Below are positions 8,126 through 17,651 of a stretch of 64,000 nucleotides of DNA, in pieces; position 1 is the stretch's first letter; each line of letters opens with the position of its first letter. The translations under genes and the position numbers were made by a program. This DNA comes from Xanthomonas fragariae (GTDB lineage Bacteria; Pseudomonadota; Gammaproteobacteria; Xanthomonadales; Xanthomonadaceae): positions 1,674,001-1,738,000 of the forward strand of contig NZ_CP071955.1 in NCBI RefSeq assembly GCF_017603965.1. Reading direction: 5' to 3'. Under the pieces are notes generated by a model. The model made no database searches and was not told the DNA's origin. It saw only the letters and a list, made by a program, of their open reading frames with translations.

Positions 8126-9481
8126 CTAATCCATAGGCATAAAGAAAGGCGCTATGGCCGGATCCATCTCGCCAAATTCGAAGTTTATTAGGTCATCGTC
8201 GCCATCCAGCTTGCTCAATGAGGCACCCTGGATCAAGCGACCCTGGGAGAGGGCAAGCGCAAAGGGATTGATGTGTTGGGCATCAAACCGATACGCCTTG
8301 CAGAAGTCTTCTTGCGACAATTGTCCAGACAGCAGTTGCAGCAGATCCCGAGAAGAAATGCTAACGCTCATGTTTCCTACTCCTCCGCTAGTCAAGCGAT
8401 ATCGGCCTTGGGCGATGTGCCTGGTCTCTTGTTCTAGGCAGCGACGGGCTGCGTTGTAAGGAGCTAAATACGGCCCGGGGAAGCGAATCAATGCACTTCT
8501 GATTAGTTCATCGAGTTCCGCGTAGGGCGATGTGAGGCGCTTGGGGTCGAAGGAACCACGAGCTCTGAGGTCAAAGCGCAGCTTTCTATTCGTCTGGGCG
8601 GAGAATAAGTCGCGCTTTTCCTCAACGCCAATAAGGAGGACGCCATCAATGCTTGAATGCTTGGTCAAGAAATGGTCGACGATCTGTTGGTCAGTAAAGG
8701 TGCCGCCCATTGATGCCATTGACGCATTGCTGCGAAACAACCCGCAGTCACCATCACAGGCTACCAAGAGTTTGAACGCGCACTCCGGGGCACCTTCTAA
8801 TTGTCCTGTTTTCGCTTTGAGGGCTTTGTAAAGTGGGTTGACCTCCTTTGAAGGCGCGACATCGTAGCTGGTGTAGCTTCCCATCGTGCTCGTTTGAGCA
8901 GGATCGTAAGTAATTGAGAAGTCAAACTTCTCGTCAGAAGGCCGAAATGTGTCTTTTTGGTGCGGCTTCGTGTTGATCGCTTTGAGCCAAGGGACGACCT
9001 CGCTATGCAAGAGCGCAATCATCTGGCCTCTGTTCGGAAGGGCGAGCTGAACTTTGACCTGACCTCGCTTTCCGGTTCGCCCGCCATTAATCTTATAAGC
9101 GAGCTTTACAGGATCAACACCATGCTTTTTCGCAATGACAGGCGTTAGCTCAAACAGCACGTCGACCGGGTTGTTCTCATCCAAGCCCTTGTCAGAAACG
9201 GTAAGGATGTCGCCAACAACCACAAGCTTTATCCCCGCTGCTGATTGGTAATCGACGAGTAAATCGGGGCGCTTCCCCGAGGGAAGAGGAACTTCATGAC
9301 GAACCGAGGCTACCTGTGTGAACGCGTCTAAGACAACGAGTTCCCACATAGTAGGAAGGCGCTGTTCGTTGGGCGTATTGAGCTTCTTGACTAGCCCTGA
9401 GAGTTGCTCGTGAGAAAGAGCGCCATGCAGGCGTTTGATGCTCATCTGCAAATCACGACGTGAGAAGACGAATTGGGTCAT
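8126..9481 (-). CDS. Unrecognised 451-aa island protein
   Basis: I do not recognise this protein. It is soluble, with no signal peptide or membrane segment. Around residues 40-80 it has ELVVLDAFTQ...RHEVPLPSGKRPDLLVDY, reminiscent of the Glu...Pro-Asp core of PD-(D/E)xK nucleases. The expected ExK strand is replaced by IKLVVVGDI, so activity is doubtful. The C-terminal part (about 330-450) contains helical segments such as SSRDLLQLLSGQLSQEDFCKAY. It stands alone between the IS-split gene and the integrase on the same strand as the integrase, a usual place for island cargo such as defence genes. The function is open. Confidence 0.6.
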   Translation of the reverse strand: MTQFVFSRRDLQMSIKRLHGALSHEQLSGLVKKLNTPNEQRLPTMWELVVLDAFTQVASVRHEVPLPSGKRPDLLVDYQSAAGIKLVVVGDILTVSDKGLDENNPVDVLFELTPVIAKKHGVDPVKLAYKINGGRTGKRGQVKVQLALPNRGQMIALLHSEVVPWLKAINTKPHQKDTFRPSDEKFDFSITYDPAQTSTMGSYTSYDVAPSKEVNPLYKALKAKTGQLEGAPECAFKLLVACDGDCGLFRSNASMASMGGTFTDQQIVDHFLTKHSSIDGVLLIGVEEKRDLFSAQTNRKLRFDLRARGSFDPKRLTSPYAELDELIRSALIRFPGPYLAPYNAARRCLEQETRHIAQGRYRLTSGGVGNMSVSISSRDLLQLLSGQLSQEDFCKAYRFDAQHINPFALALSQGRLIQGASLSKLDGDDDLINFEFGEMDPAIAPFFMPMD

Positions 9482-9848
9482 CAGAGTCGGTGAGACCTGG
9501 GAGTAGTGGAGTGGTCGCTCATGTCATACAAATTCGAGGTGCGCTCTGGCTTTGCTTCTGCTCCAAGGTCTGCTGCTGAGCTGGCTTAAAGATTAGAAAC
9601 GAGCACTGTTGGTGAGGTCTTTACCTCATTAATCTGGCGAGATCGACCTGGAAGAAAGTAGGGGGCGTATCTTTCCAAGGCTATCGATGTTTTTCCTGCC
9701 TTGGTCTAAAAAGTCATCGAAATTGTTAGCGAAAGTGAGGGATTACGCAAAGGCTGATCTATGAATGGCATGCCATACCCTATCCATAGGCCAACTGAGC
9801 GATGCGATTCAATGAGAAGCCTGTGTTGAGATGATCGATCAGGTTTGA
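9482..9848. other. Intergenic stretch without a gene
   Basis: About 370 bases separate the 451-aa gene and the integrase gene. They are AT-richer than the core genome and contain no frame with coding character and no obvious structural element. Confidence 0.5.
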
Positions 9849-11258
9849 TCATTGTGCTTTTGCCCGCTCCCGGAAAGCTAGTGCCACTGCCGATGCCATA
9901 TCCTCAGTGCTCAGTCCCAGGAGTTGCTTCACGACATCGTCGACATCAGTGCCAGCGCCGCCCTGGCGTTCAAGCTGTTCCAGCTTTTTGCCCAGTGCCA
10001 CGGGATCCGGGTTGAAGTAGCGCATGAAGGTTTTAAGATCCTTATGCCCTGAGATCCTGGCTGCTTCGGCCGGATTGAGGCGGTGTCCCATTTCGGTGAT
10101 GCGCGTATGGCGAAGATCGTGCATGCGCGCCGTCAGGATCTCTGGATCACCAAGCTTCTCGGCTACCTGCTCACGCACTCGATCCCAGGCCTGAGTGACT
10201 GTGTCTGCCCGAATACGCTTGCCGCGCGAACTCACAAAGACCGCTCCCTTCTTTGTTTCGCTGGCCTCGAAGCGCGCGGCGATCAAGGCCATGGGCTCTG
10301 AGATCAGCGGAATCACGCGCTCGTTGTATTTGCCATTCTTGGCCTTGGTCTCGCGAAGTCGCGCGGTCTTCTTCTTGAAGTTGATGTCCGCCCAATCAAG
10401 CTTGACGCATTCGGAGCGGCGGGCTGCGGTCATGCGCGCAAAGCGAATGACATCGGCCGTTGCCGGGTCGGTCCGCCCAGCATCAAGCTGCGCAACGATG
10501 GCGTTCCATTCCTCCTCGGTGAGCGTCCGGTCGCGCGAGTCGTCAGAGTTGAGGGATTTCAAGCTCTTGATCGGCGAGCGAAGGTCAATCTGCCAGGTCT
10601 CGTGCGCAATCCGGAAAAGGTTCCGGATCGTGGTCAGGGCTCGCTTTTTGCTCCCCTGGGCCATTGGGAGCGTGGTGCCGTCTCGCTTGACCTTGATGTA
10701 GGCGTTCACGAACGAGCCTGCATGGCGCCCCAGGAAGTCATCCTGAGTCAAATCCTTGGCCAGCTTGCGGGTGAGGCGAGGCATGCCGGTCTGGCTCAAC
10801 CCAAGACCTTTGCCGCCTCCCAAGAAGAGATAGGCATTGGAATGGTCGGTCCTGACCGACGCATGCTTGATGAGCCCATCATCGATTTCTTGGACAAACC
10901 GGCGCAGCAGATCCCCGAAGGTCCAAGCCTCGGCAGTGTGCGCGTAGGGCGTTTGCCGAAGCTCCAAGGAGGCGTGTTCTCGGCGGACATAGGCCTCGGC
11001 CATGAGCCGAGCAGCATCAATGTGATGCTCGGTATTCGGGGACGCCTTCGGGTCGATGGGGTAGCGCACCAGCGGGAACTTCAAGGCTTGCCCGTTGAGG
11101 GACCTTCGGATGCGCGCCTCCCACCTGAGTTGCCCATCCGTCCTGAGCGTGACACCCGCCACCGAGCTAACGGCCTGGGAGACCTTGATGCCGCGCGGAA
11201 GCGTGCCATTGAAGGCCTTGGTGCGCCCAGGCTTGACGGCTGTTTTGGCTTTGCTCAC
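9849..11258 (-). CDS. Tyrosine-type site-specific integrase of the island
   Basis: A 469-aa phage/ICE-type integrase, started at GTG 11258 after AGGGAGA. The C-terminal catalytic domain shows the R-H-R-H/Y set: TAARRSECVKLDW, MHDLRHTRITEMG, ARISGHKDLKTFMRYFNP with the nucleophilic Tyr in MRYF. The N-terminal half has an arm-type/SAM-like DNA-binding layout. The gene ends its divergent side 29 bp from a tRNA-Arg(CCT) gene, the classic target of this family. It probably integrates and excises the island lying to its left. Confidence 0.92.
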   Translation of the reverse strand: MSKAKTAVKPGRTKAFNGTLPRGIKVSQAVSSVAGVTLRTDGQLRWEARIRRSLNGQALKFPLVRYPIDPKASPNTEHHIDAARLMAEAYVRREHASLELRQTPYAHTAEAWTFGDLLRRFVQEIDDGLIKHASVRTDHSNAYLFLGGGKGLGLSQTGMPRLTRKLAKDLTQDDFLGRHAGSFVNAYIKVKRDGTTLPMAQGSKKRALTTIRNLFRIAHETWQIDLRSPIKSLKSLNSDDSRDRTLTEEEWNAIVAQLDAGRTDPATADVIRFARMTAARRSECVKLDWADINFKKKTARLRETKAKNGKYNERVIPLISEPMALIAARFEASETKKGAVFVSSRGKRIRADTVTQAWDRVREQVAEKLGDPEILTARMHDLRHTRITEMGHRLNPAEAARISGHKDLKTFMRYFNPDPVALGKKLEQLERQGGAGTDVDDVVKQLLGLSTEDMASAVALAFRERAKAQ

Positions 11259-11287
11259 TTAGCGTCTCCCTGTATCCTTAGACAGAT

Positions 11288-11364
11288 GGCCCCGTGGCAC
11301 AATTGGATAGCGCGCGTCCCTCCTAAGGACGAGGTTGCTGGTTCGAACCCAGCCGGGGTCACCA
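11288..11364 (+). tRNA. tRNA-Arg (anticodon CCT), complete
   Basis: The sequence folds as a 77-nt cloverleaf with encoded CCA. The acceptor stem is GGCCCCG/CGGGGTC (one G-T pair), the anticodon stem CGTCC/GGACG encloses CTCCTAA with anticodon CCT, and the T arm is GCTGG-TTCGAAC-CCAGC. It lies next to the integrase gene. A second, 3'-only copy lies at 11475-11523 with a different anticodon-arm and T-arm sequence, so this complete copy may be supplied by the island. Confidence 0.93.
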
Positions 11365-11474
11365 CTTTTTTGACAATCGGCATGATTAGGCCGGTCGTTA
11401 CCACAGACTTGCCACAGTCAGGCTGGACTTCCACGCAAAGCCTTGTCCCGCTTGGGTCTTAGTCTAGCGACGTT

Positions 11475-11523
11475 GTCCCTCCTAAGGGGAAGGTCGCCCG
11501 TTCGAATCGGGCCGGGGTCACCA
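11475..11523 (+). repeat. 3' half of a second tRNA-Arg(CCT): probable attR of the island
   Basis: From 11475 the sequence repeats GTCCCTCCTAAGG (also at 11316-11328 in the complete tRNA), then has its own T arm (GCCCGTTCGAATCGGGC) and ends CCGGGGTCACCA. No 5' half precedes it. A 13-bp identical core in the anticodon region plus a 3' remnant is what integration into a tRNA gene leaves at one junction. The 5' half of the original gene would then lie beyond the left edge of the window. Confidence 0.7.
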
Positions 11524-11837
11524 GGATCGATTGGATGGACGCTTGCTCTCGGTGCATTGCTGAGCGAGGTCATCGATTGCCTGAGCGATCATTTGCCGCC
11601 TGATGGGCCTGTATGAAGTCCACATAGATCCGCGTCACTGAGACCGGCATTACCTGGACTGGTGACGTCGTCGATCGCGGCGAGGATTCGCTGATCGTGG
11701 CGTCGCCGGTAAAGAATCTGGCACGCAGCAGGAGACTGCGCTCTTAATGTAGTGCAGCGCCCTCCAGGTGACGTAGAGACGCTGGACATCGAGCGGCTGC
11801 AGCCGGATGTCATCTTCGCCTGCCTAGTGAGCGGTTT
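11524..11837. other. Gap between the att site and the IS remnant
   Basis: No intact gene is visible. Minus-strand reading in two frames gives short pieces (LQPLDVQRLYVTWRALHY, then ILAAIDDVTSPGNAGLSDAD) that look like a decayed protein-coding sequence, perhaps phage-derived. They are too short to identify. Confidence 0.4.
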
Positions 11838-12875
11838 TGATACGCCCAGGGTTCCGTAGACATCTCAAGGCCATGGAAAATGGCAGATTCGGAGGTGTCC
11901 ATGAGCAGCAAGCGGTATAAGGATGAGTTCAAGATCGAAGCGGTCCGACAAGTGACCGATCGTGGGTTCAAGGTGGCAGAAGTCGCCGAGCGACTGGGTG
12001 TGACCACGCACAGCCTCTACGCCTGGCTACGCAAGTTCGGCAAGCCTGGCGTGGTGCAGCGCGCCGAGGCGGACCAGAGCGCCGAGGTTCGGCGTCTGAA
12101 GGCAGAGTTGCGTCGAGTGACCGATGAGCGCGACATCCTAAAAGGCCGCCGCGTACTTTGCCAAGGGGTAAAGGCAAAGTACGCGTTCATGCAGGCCCAT
12201 CGCAGCGAATTCAGGCTGTGCGCGATGTGTCGGGTGTTGCGCGTCAACCGGGCGGGTTACTACGCCTGGTTACGCTCGCCCGACAGTGAGCGCGCCAAGG
12301 AAGATGAGCGCTTGCTGGGATTGATCAAGCACCACTGGCTGGCCAGCGGCAGCGTCTATGGGCATCGCAAGATCGCCCAGGATCTGCGCGATCTGGGGGA
12401 ACGTTGCAGTCGCCATCGGGTGCATCGGCTGATGCGCACCGAGGGACTGCGTGCCCAGGTGGGCTATGGTCGCAAACCGCGCTTCCATGGAGGAATGCAG
12501 TGCAAGGCGGCGGCCAACCTGCTGGACCGACAGTTCGACGTGACGAAGCCGGACACGGCCTGGGCGAGCGATTTCACCCGATGACTGGCAGAGTTTCCTG
12601 GCTTCCCATGGCTTGGTGTGCAGCATGAGTCGGCGTGGCAACTGCCACGACAATGCACCCGTGGAGAGCTTCTTCGGCCTGCTCAAACGCGAGCGGATCA
12701 GGCGGCGGATCTATTCCACCAAAGAGGCCGCACGCACCGAGGTGTTCGACTACATCGAAATGTTCTACAACCCAAAACGCCGTCATGGTTCAACTGGCGA
12801 CCTGTCGCCTGTAGAGTTCGAGCGGCGCTACGCGCAACGAGGGTCATGAGTGTCTACGGAACCCTGAGCGTATCA
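11838..12875 (+). mobile_element. Internally deleted IS3-family element
   Basis: The element is 1038 bp between 25-bp inverted repeats (11838-11862 and 12851-12875, one mismatch, outer end TGATACGC). The flanking triplets differ (TTT and GAC), so no target duplication remains. The transposase lost part of its catalytic core. It lies between the tRNA-linked junction and a phage-gene remnant, in a patch of accumulated mobile debris upstream of the thr genes. Confidence 0.88.
11901..12849 (+). pseudogene. IS3-family transposase, OrfA-OrfB fused and internally deleted
   Basis: The start at 11901 follows a strong GGAGG. OrfA (helix-turn-helix, YKDEFKIEAVRQVTDRG) runs directly into OrfB (VKAKYAFMQAHRSEF) in one frame. 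The usual A6G slippage run is only four A's here (about 12137), a loss equivalent to the -1 shift. OrfB reads to the first catalytic Asp (WASDFT) and then meets a stop at about 12583. The tail resumes in another frame with WQSFLASHGLVCSMSRRG and the final Glu (NAPVESFFGLLK). The segment holding the second Asp is missing, so the protein is dead. Confidence 0.85.
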
Positions 12876-12892
12876 GACTAGCCTGACTCGTC

Positions 12893-13108
12893 ATGAAAAC
12901 GGCTCAGGAAATGCTCACCACTTACCAGCAGGCAGAGATTGCCGTGCTGCAGGGGCAGAGCTTCCGTTTCGGCGAGCGCATGCTCACCCGCGCGGATCTG
13001 GCTGAGATTCGGAAGGGACACCACGAATGGCAGGCCGCCGTGGATCGAGCGGCTGGGGCAGGTCGTAGTGCTCGCTGGGCTACCGTCGATTTCGGTGGCC
13101 GGACTTGA
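12893..13108 (+). CDS. Small phage-derived protein (DUF6148-like, head-tail joining type)
   Basis: A 71-aa protein: MKTAQEMLTTYQQAEIAVLQ, then GQSFRFGERMLTRADLAEIRKGHHEW. This matches my memory of short prophage proteins (DUF6148/gpW-like) normally encoded next to the portal or terminase genes, with the conserved pattern AExAVLxGxxxRxGxRxLxRxDLxEIxxGRxEW. No other phage structural gene is nearby, so it is a remnant, perhaps still expressed. The identification is from pattern only. Confidence 0.5.
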   Translation: MKTAQEMLTTYQQAEIAVLQGQSFRFGERMLTRADLAEIRKGHHEWQAAVDRAAGAGRSARWATVDFGGRT

Positions 13109-13461
13109 TGGCCTCCGCATGCATCGCCCGCGACCGCCTTGGCGTCGCTCGCCTCATCATTCCTGCTGACCTTGTGACTCGCATCGACCACCTCGGCGAT
13201 GGCGACGATCTGTTGCCTGATGCGAAGTGACGCCAGCAGTGTATGACGCCTCGCGCAGAGCGATCCCATCAACTGAGTGGCATCTGTCGATGCAGCATGA
13301 CGCACTGAGCACTGTCGAAACTTGCGCATGGCACCCCCCCAAGGTCGCTGCAAAAGTTTCCATGGCAATCAATTGCTTGCGGGCATACCGCTTAAATCCC
13401 TGAGCGGCAAGGTTTTCTGTTCCGTGTGTTGAGCGCGCGTGTCCGCTCATTCACGCAGTGC
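13109..13461. other. Gap before the thr leader
   Basis: No supported gene lies here. The first 120 bases can be read as the end of a degraded phage-like frame (RDRLGVARLIIPADLVTRID). The rest has no structure I can assign until the TTGACA hexamer at 13462, a possible -35 box for the thr transcript. Confidence 0.4.
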
Positions 13462-13497
13462 TTGACAGCCTTCGCCCCGGTGATGTCTTTTGCACAC

Positions 13498-13629
13498 ATG
13501 CGTAACGCCTCCGCCACCGCTTCGCTTCTCTGCCAGCCGCACCTGCGGCAGTGCGCGCGCGTTGCCGACATTAGCATCAACATTACCACCGCCACCATTC
13601 GCCCGGTGCGGCCCGTCGTCTTCGCGTAA
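13498..13629 (+). CDS. thrL: Threonine/isoleucine-rich leader peptide of the thr operon
   Basis: The 43-aa frame from ATG 13498 (or ATG 13483, two codons before which coding is unclear) ends at TAA 13629, 95 bases before thrA. Its end reads ADISINITTATIRPVRPVVFA. Codons 13570-13599 encode I-S-I-N-I-T-T-A-T-I, seven Ile/Thr codons in ten, the mark of a thr attenuation peptide (E. coli thrL also alternates Thr and Ile). Ribosome stalling there when Thr-tRNA or Ile-tRNA is scarce would alter pairing of the hairpins that follow. The start codon is uncertain. Confidence 0.72.
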   Translation: MRNASATASLLCQPHLRQCARVADISINITTATIRPVRPVVFA

Positions 13630-13703
13630 CTTCCGAAAACAACGGCCCCGCACCCGGATCAGGATGCGGAGGTCTCCCTCTCTCACCTGAAGCGGACGGG
13701 GCC
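13603..13703 (+). promoter_or_regulatory. thr attenuator: alternative RNA hairpins between leader and thrA
   Basis: The late hairpin pairs GGCCCCG (13644-13650) with CGGGGCC (13697-13703), with a smaller inner pairing AGGT/ACCT. Its left arm with CCGCACCCGG (about 13648-13657) can instead pair with CCGGTGCGG inside the leader codons (about 13603-13612), so the two folds exclude each other. No T-run follows the late hairpin and it ends 10 bases before the GAGG of thrA. Control could therefore be of translation or of Rho-type termination rather than a simple intrinsic terminator. Confidence 0.6.
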
Positions 13704-13723
13704 TCCCCAAATGAGGTCTGTCG

Positions 13724-16231
13724 ATGTCATCGCTTGCTGTTTCGTTCGAACCTGCTGCTGTTTTGGCGTCCTCTACGCGCGCTGTCGTACACAAGTTTGG
13801 CGGCACCTCTGTGGCCGATGCCGAGCGTTATCGGCACGTTGCGCAGTTGTTGCTGGCCCGCGACGAGACGGTACAGGTCACCGTGGTGTCGGCGATGAAG
13901 GGCGTGACCGATGCATTGATCGAACTGGCCGAACTGGCGGCGCAGAACCGCCCCGAGTGGCGCGAGCGCTGGCATGAAACGCGTGCACGCCATCGGGGTG
14001 CAGCGGTGGCCTTGCTGGGCGAGCAGTCCGGGCCGACGGTGGAATGGTTGGATGAGCACTTCGAGCATCTATCGCAGATCCTCGGCGCGCTGGCAGTGAT
14101 CGGCGAGCTGCCGCGCGAGGTGCTTGATCGCGTGCAAGGCCTGGGCGAGGTGTATTCGGCGCAATTGCTCGGCGATCACTTTCGCGCGATTGGCGAGGAT
14201 TGCGCGGTGCTGGACGCGCGCGATGTGCTGGTGGTCAATCGCGGCGAGTTGGGCGTGGATGTGGATTGGGAAGTGAGTGCGCAGCGCCTGGCAACCTGGC
14301 GCCAGACGCATCCGCAGACGCGCGTGGTGGTCACCGGCTTTGTGGCGCGCGATCGCGCCGACCGCATGACCACGTTGGGGCGCAACGGCAGCGATTATTC
14401 CGGTGCGATCTTCGCGGCGCTGTTCGATGCCGATGAACTGCATATCTGGACCGATGTGGATGGTGTGCTGTCGGCCGATCCGCGCGTGGTGCCAGAAGCG
14501 GTGCAGCTGGAAACATTGAGCTACGACGAGGCCTGCGAGCTGGCGTATTTCGGCGCGAAGGTGGTGCATCCGCAGACCATGTCGCCGGCGATTGAACGCG
14601 GGTTGCCGATCATCATCCGCAATACGTTTCAGCCGGAACATCCGGGCACGCGCATCACCGCGCGCAGCGCGGTGAGCGGGCCGATCAAGGGGCTGACCTT
14701 GAGCCCGGATCTGGCGGTACTGAATCTGGAAGGTACCGGTCTGATCGGTGTGCCGGGCACGGCCGAGCGCGTGTTTGCCGCCTTGCGCACGGCGCAGGTA
14801 TCGGTGGTGATGATCTCGCAGGGATCGTCCGAGCATTCGATCTGCTGCGTGGTCAAACAGCGCGAATCCGAGTGTGCGCGCAATGCGTTGTTGCAGACGT
14901 TTGCGCATGAACTCGCGGTCGGTCAGGTGCAGCGAGTGCAGCTGACCAGCGGCGTCAGCGTGCTGGCCGCGGTCGGCGATGGCATGGCCGGGCAGCCCGG
15001 CGTGGCGGCGCGTTTGTTCGAATCGTTGGGGCGCGCGCAGGTCAATATTCTGGCGATCGCGCAGGGTTCGTCGGAGCGCAATATCTCGGTGGCGATCGAT
15101 GCGGCACATGCGACCAAGGCGTTGCGTGCGGCGCATGCGGGCTTCTGGTTGTCGCCGCAGACGTTTTCGGTGGGCGTGATCGGGCCGGGCAACGTGGGCG
15201 CTGCGTTATTGGATCAGCTGCGCATTGCGCAACCGCAATTGTTGAGCAAAGCCAACCTGGATCTGCGCTTGCGTGCGATGGTGTCGCGCAGCCGCATGTT
15301 GCTCGATGAGCGTGGCCTGGTCGGCAACTGGCGCGATGCGTTCGCCTCCTCGGCCACTGCTACCGATCTGGAGCGCTTCACCGCGCATCTTCTGTCTGCG
15401 CATCTGCCGCATACGGTGATCATCGATTGCAGCGGCAGCGCCGAGGTGGCCGACCGTTATGCGGGTTGGTTGGCGGCTGGCATTCATGTGGTAACGCCGA
15501 ACAAACAGGCCGGCTCAGGCTCGTTGGAACGCTACCAGGCGATCCGTGCTGCAGCCGATGCCAGCGGCGCACGCTTTCGCTATGAGGCCACGGTAGGTGC
15601 GGGGCTGCCGGTGATCACTACGCTGCGCGATCTGGTCGACACTGGTGACACGGTGACTTCGATCGAAGGCATTTTCTCCGGCACCCTAGCCTGGCTGTTC
15701 AATAAGTACGACGGCAGCGTGCCGTTCGCCCAACTGGTCACGCAGGCACGTGGCATGGGCTATACCGAGCCAGATCCGCGCGATGATCTGTCCGGTGTGG
15801 ACGTTGCGCGCAAGCTGGTGATCCTGGCACGCGAAGCCGGGCGAGAAATCAGTCTGGAAGATGTGCGGGTGGAAAGCTTGGTGCCCGACACGCTGCGTCA
15901 GGCCAGCGTGGACGATTTCATGGCGCGCCTGCATGAAGTGGATGCGGCATTGGCGCAGCGTCTGGCCGATGCACATGCGCGCGGCAACGTGTTGCGTTAT
16001 GTCGCGCAGTTGCCGCCTGATTGCGCGCCCAGTGTCGGTCTTGTCGAACTGCCTGCCGATCATGCGTTCGCTAATTTGCGCTTGACCGACAACGTAGTGC
16101 AGTTCACTACGCGCCGTTACTGCGAGAACCCACTGGTGGTGCAAGGCCCAGGTGCAGGGCCCGAGGTCACTGCGGCGGGTGTGTTTGCCGATCTGCTGCG
16201 GGTGGCGGCGGGCGAGGGAGCTCGGCTGTGA
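13724..16231 (+). CDS. thrA: Bifunctional aspartate kinase / homoserine dehydrogenase I
   Basis: An 835-aa fused enzyme catalysing the first step (aspartate phosphorylation) and the third (aspartate semialdehyde to homoserine) of the Thr/Met branch. The aspartokinase domain starts with [10 protein letters not shown] (about 23-32) and includes [14 protein letters not shown]-type regulatory repeats lie at about 310-460 ([34 protein letters not shown]). The dehydrogenase starts at [13 protein letters not shown] (about 484) and includes TPNKQAGSG and the [12 protein letters not shown] region. Length and order match gammaproteobacterial ThrA. GAGG precedes ATG 13724. The stop overlaps the thrB start, and a leader peptide upstream implies Thr/Ile control. 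Confidence 0.97.
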   Translation: MSSLAVSFEPAAVLASSTRAVVHKFGGTSVADAERYRHVAQLLLARDETVQVTVVSAMKGVTDALIELAELAAQNRPEWRERWHETRARHRGAAVALLGEQSGPTVEWLDEHFEHLSQILGALAVIGELPREVLDRVQGLGEVYSAQLLGDHFRAIGEDCAVLDARDVLVVNRGELGVDVDWEVSAQRLATWRQTHPQTRVVVTGFVARDRADRMTTLGRNGSDYSGAIFAALFDADELHIWTDVDGVLSADPRVVPEAVQLETLSYDEACELAYFGAKVVHPQTMSPAIERGLPIIIRNTFQPEHPGTRITARSAVSGPIKGLTLSPDLAVLNLEGTGLIGVPGTAERVFAALRTAQVSVVMISQGSSEHSICCVVKQRESECARNALLQTFAHELAVGQVQRVQLTSGVSVLAAVGDGMAGQPGVAARLFESLGRAQVNILAIAQGSSERNISVAIDAAHATKALRAAHAGFWLSPQTFSVGVIGPGNVGAALLDQLRIAQPQLLSKANLDLRLRAMVSRSRMLLDERGLVGNWRDAFASSATATDLERFTAHLLSAHLPHTVIIDCSGSAEVADRYAGWLAAGIHVVTPNKQAGSGSLERYQAIRAAADASGARFRYEATVGAGLPVITTLRDLVDTGDTVTSIEGIFSGTLAWLFNKYDGSVPFAQLVTQARGMGYTEPDPRDDLSGVDVARKLVILAREAGREISLEDVRVESLVPDTLRQASVDDFMARLHEVDAALAQRLADAHARGNVLRYVAQLPPDCAPSVGLVELPADHAFANLRLTDNVVQFTTRRYCENPLVVQGPGAGPEVTAAGVFADLLRVAAGEGARL

Positions 16232-17187
16232 GCGAGGCGCAGGTAGTGCTGGCGCCAAGTGGTGCAGTGCGCCAAGCGCGCGCGTTCGCACCGGCGTCGG
16301 TGGCCAATGTTGCGGTGGGTTTCGATTTGCTCGGTTACGCGCTGGAAGGCGTTGGCGACACCGTGACCGTGCGCCGTCTCGATGCGCCGCAGGTGCGTAT
16401 CGCTGCGATCCGCGGTACGACCGTGGAGTTGCCTCTGGAGGCCGAGCGCAACACCGCTGGCACGGCGCTGATCGCATTGCGCACAGCATTGGCGTTGCCG
16501 TTCGGCTTCGAGTTGGAGATCGACAAAGGCATCCCGCTCAGTTCCGGCATGGGCGGTTCGGCGGCCTCATGCGTCGCGGCGTTGGTGGCAGCCAATGCGT
16601 TGCTGGACACCCCGTTGTCGCGCGATCAGCTATACCTGTATGCGTTAGAAGGCGAGGCAGTCGCCAGCGGCAGCCGTCACGGCGACAACCTCGGTCCGAT
16701 GTTGCTGGGCGGGTTGGTGCTGTCAACGCTGGAGCGGATGGTGCCGGTGCCGGTGCCGGAGACCTGGCACAGCTTGCTGGTGCATCCGGATGCGGTGTTG
16801 GAGACGCGCCGCGCGCGCGCCGCGCTGGCTGGCGACTACAGGCTTGCCGACTTCGTCGCGCAGAGCGCCAACCTTGGCCTAGTTCTGGCAGGATGCCACG
16901 CCGGGGACGAGGCGCTGGTGCGATCGGGCTTGCGCGATGTGCTGATCGAGCCGCGGCGTGCGCCGCTGATCGTCGGCTTCGCTGCAGTCAAAGCTGCGGC
17001 ACTGGCAGCAGGCGCCATGGGAGCAAGTATTTCCGGCGCCGGCCCCAGCGTGTTCGCGTGGTTCGCCACGCGTGCAGCGGCGGAGTCAGCCGCTCCTGCG
17101 CTGCAGGCGGCATTCGCCGATGCCGGTTTCGACAGCCAGAGTTGGGTGTCGGCATTGAACTGCCCAGGTGCCAGACTGCTGCAATGA
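16228..17187 (+). CDS. thrB: Homoserine kinase
   Basis: A 319-aa GHMP-family kinase that phosphorylates homoserine with ATP. It begins at GTG 16228, overlapping the thrA stop by 4 bases, so translation is coupled. Motifs: [20 protein letters not shown] near the N-terminus, the ATP-binding loop [12 protein letters not shown] (about 102-113) and the C-terminal [14 protein letters not shown]. Length is normal for the family. thrC does not follow directly but begins 1.2 kb further on after decayed sequence. Confidence 0.96.
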   Translation: MSEAQVVLAPSGAVRQARAFAPASVANVAVGFDLLGYALEGVGDTVTVRRLDAPQVRIAAIRGTTVELPLEAERNTAGTALIALRTALALPFGFELEIDKGIPLSSGMGGSAASCVAALVAANALLDTPLSRDQLYLYALEGEAVASGSRHGDNLGPMLLGGLVLSTLERMVPVPVPETWHSLLVHPDAVLETRRARAALAGDYRLADFVAQSANLGLVLAGCHAGDEALVRSGLRDVLIEPRRAPLIVGFAAVKAAALAAGAMGASISGAGPSVFAWFATRAAAESAAPALQAAFADAGFDSQSWVSALNCPGARLLQ

Positions 17188-17239
17188 ATTCCGGAGAGTG
17201 CTGCTCTGGTTTCTCCGATTTTAAGGGAGCGGGCTGTTT

Positions 17240-17578
17240 GTGATTCCCGGTATGAGCCATTTTACCGGCGGGCCCGGCACCTCGGCCTTTGGCGGGCTCT
17301 ACGGCGCGCCCGGCTTGGCTAACGATCGCCAGCACGATGTGCTGTCCGCCATGGAGGCATGGGTTGAGCAAAGCATCGCGCCAGACCGCATCGTCGCAGC
17401 AAAATATGTCAAAGACGACCCGGCTCAGGGTGTCGTCCGCAAGCGACCGCTCTGTTCGTATCCGCAATCGGCGAAATGGACGGGCCAGGGCAATTCGGAC
17501 AATGCACAGAACTTCGGGTGTATCGATGGTCCGCGTAGTGCCTATTGCGGCGGTGTGGAGCCTGCACGGTTGAGCTGA
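17240..17578 (+). pseudogene. 3' remnant of a tannase/feruloyl-esterase-family gene
   Basis: The 112-codon frame corresponds to the C-terminal end of tannase/feruloyl-esterase proteins: GMSHFTGGPGTSAFGG (catalytic His region), then DVLSAMEAWVEQSIAPDRIV, AAKYVKDDPAQGVVRKRPLC and YPQSAKWTGQG. Complete members are about 500-600 aa, with signal peptide and catalytic Ser upstream. Those parts are absent here, with thrB directly before. It is a leftover inside the thr cluster. Confidence 0.75.
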
Positions 17579-17651
17579 GCATGCACGTGCAGATCTATTG
17601 ATGTCAGCGGTCGTGCGTTTGATTGGGCGTGCGTCCGCTGGCTTTCTACCT

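Noticed and set aside
11475..11523. Second functional tRNA-Arg
   Set aside because: The 5' half (acceptor strand and D arm) is missing upstream, so it cannot fold as a tRNA; treated as an att-site remnant.
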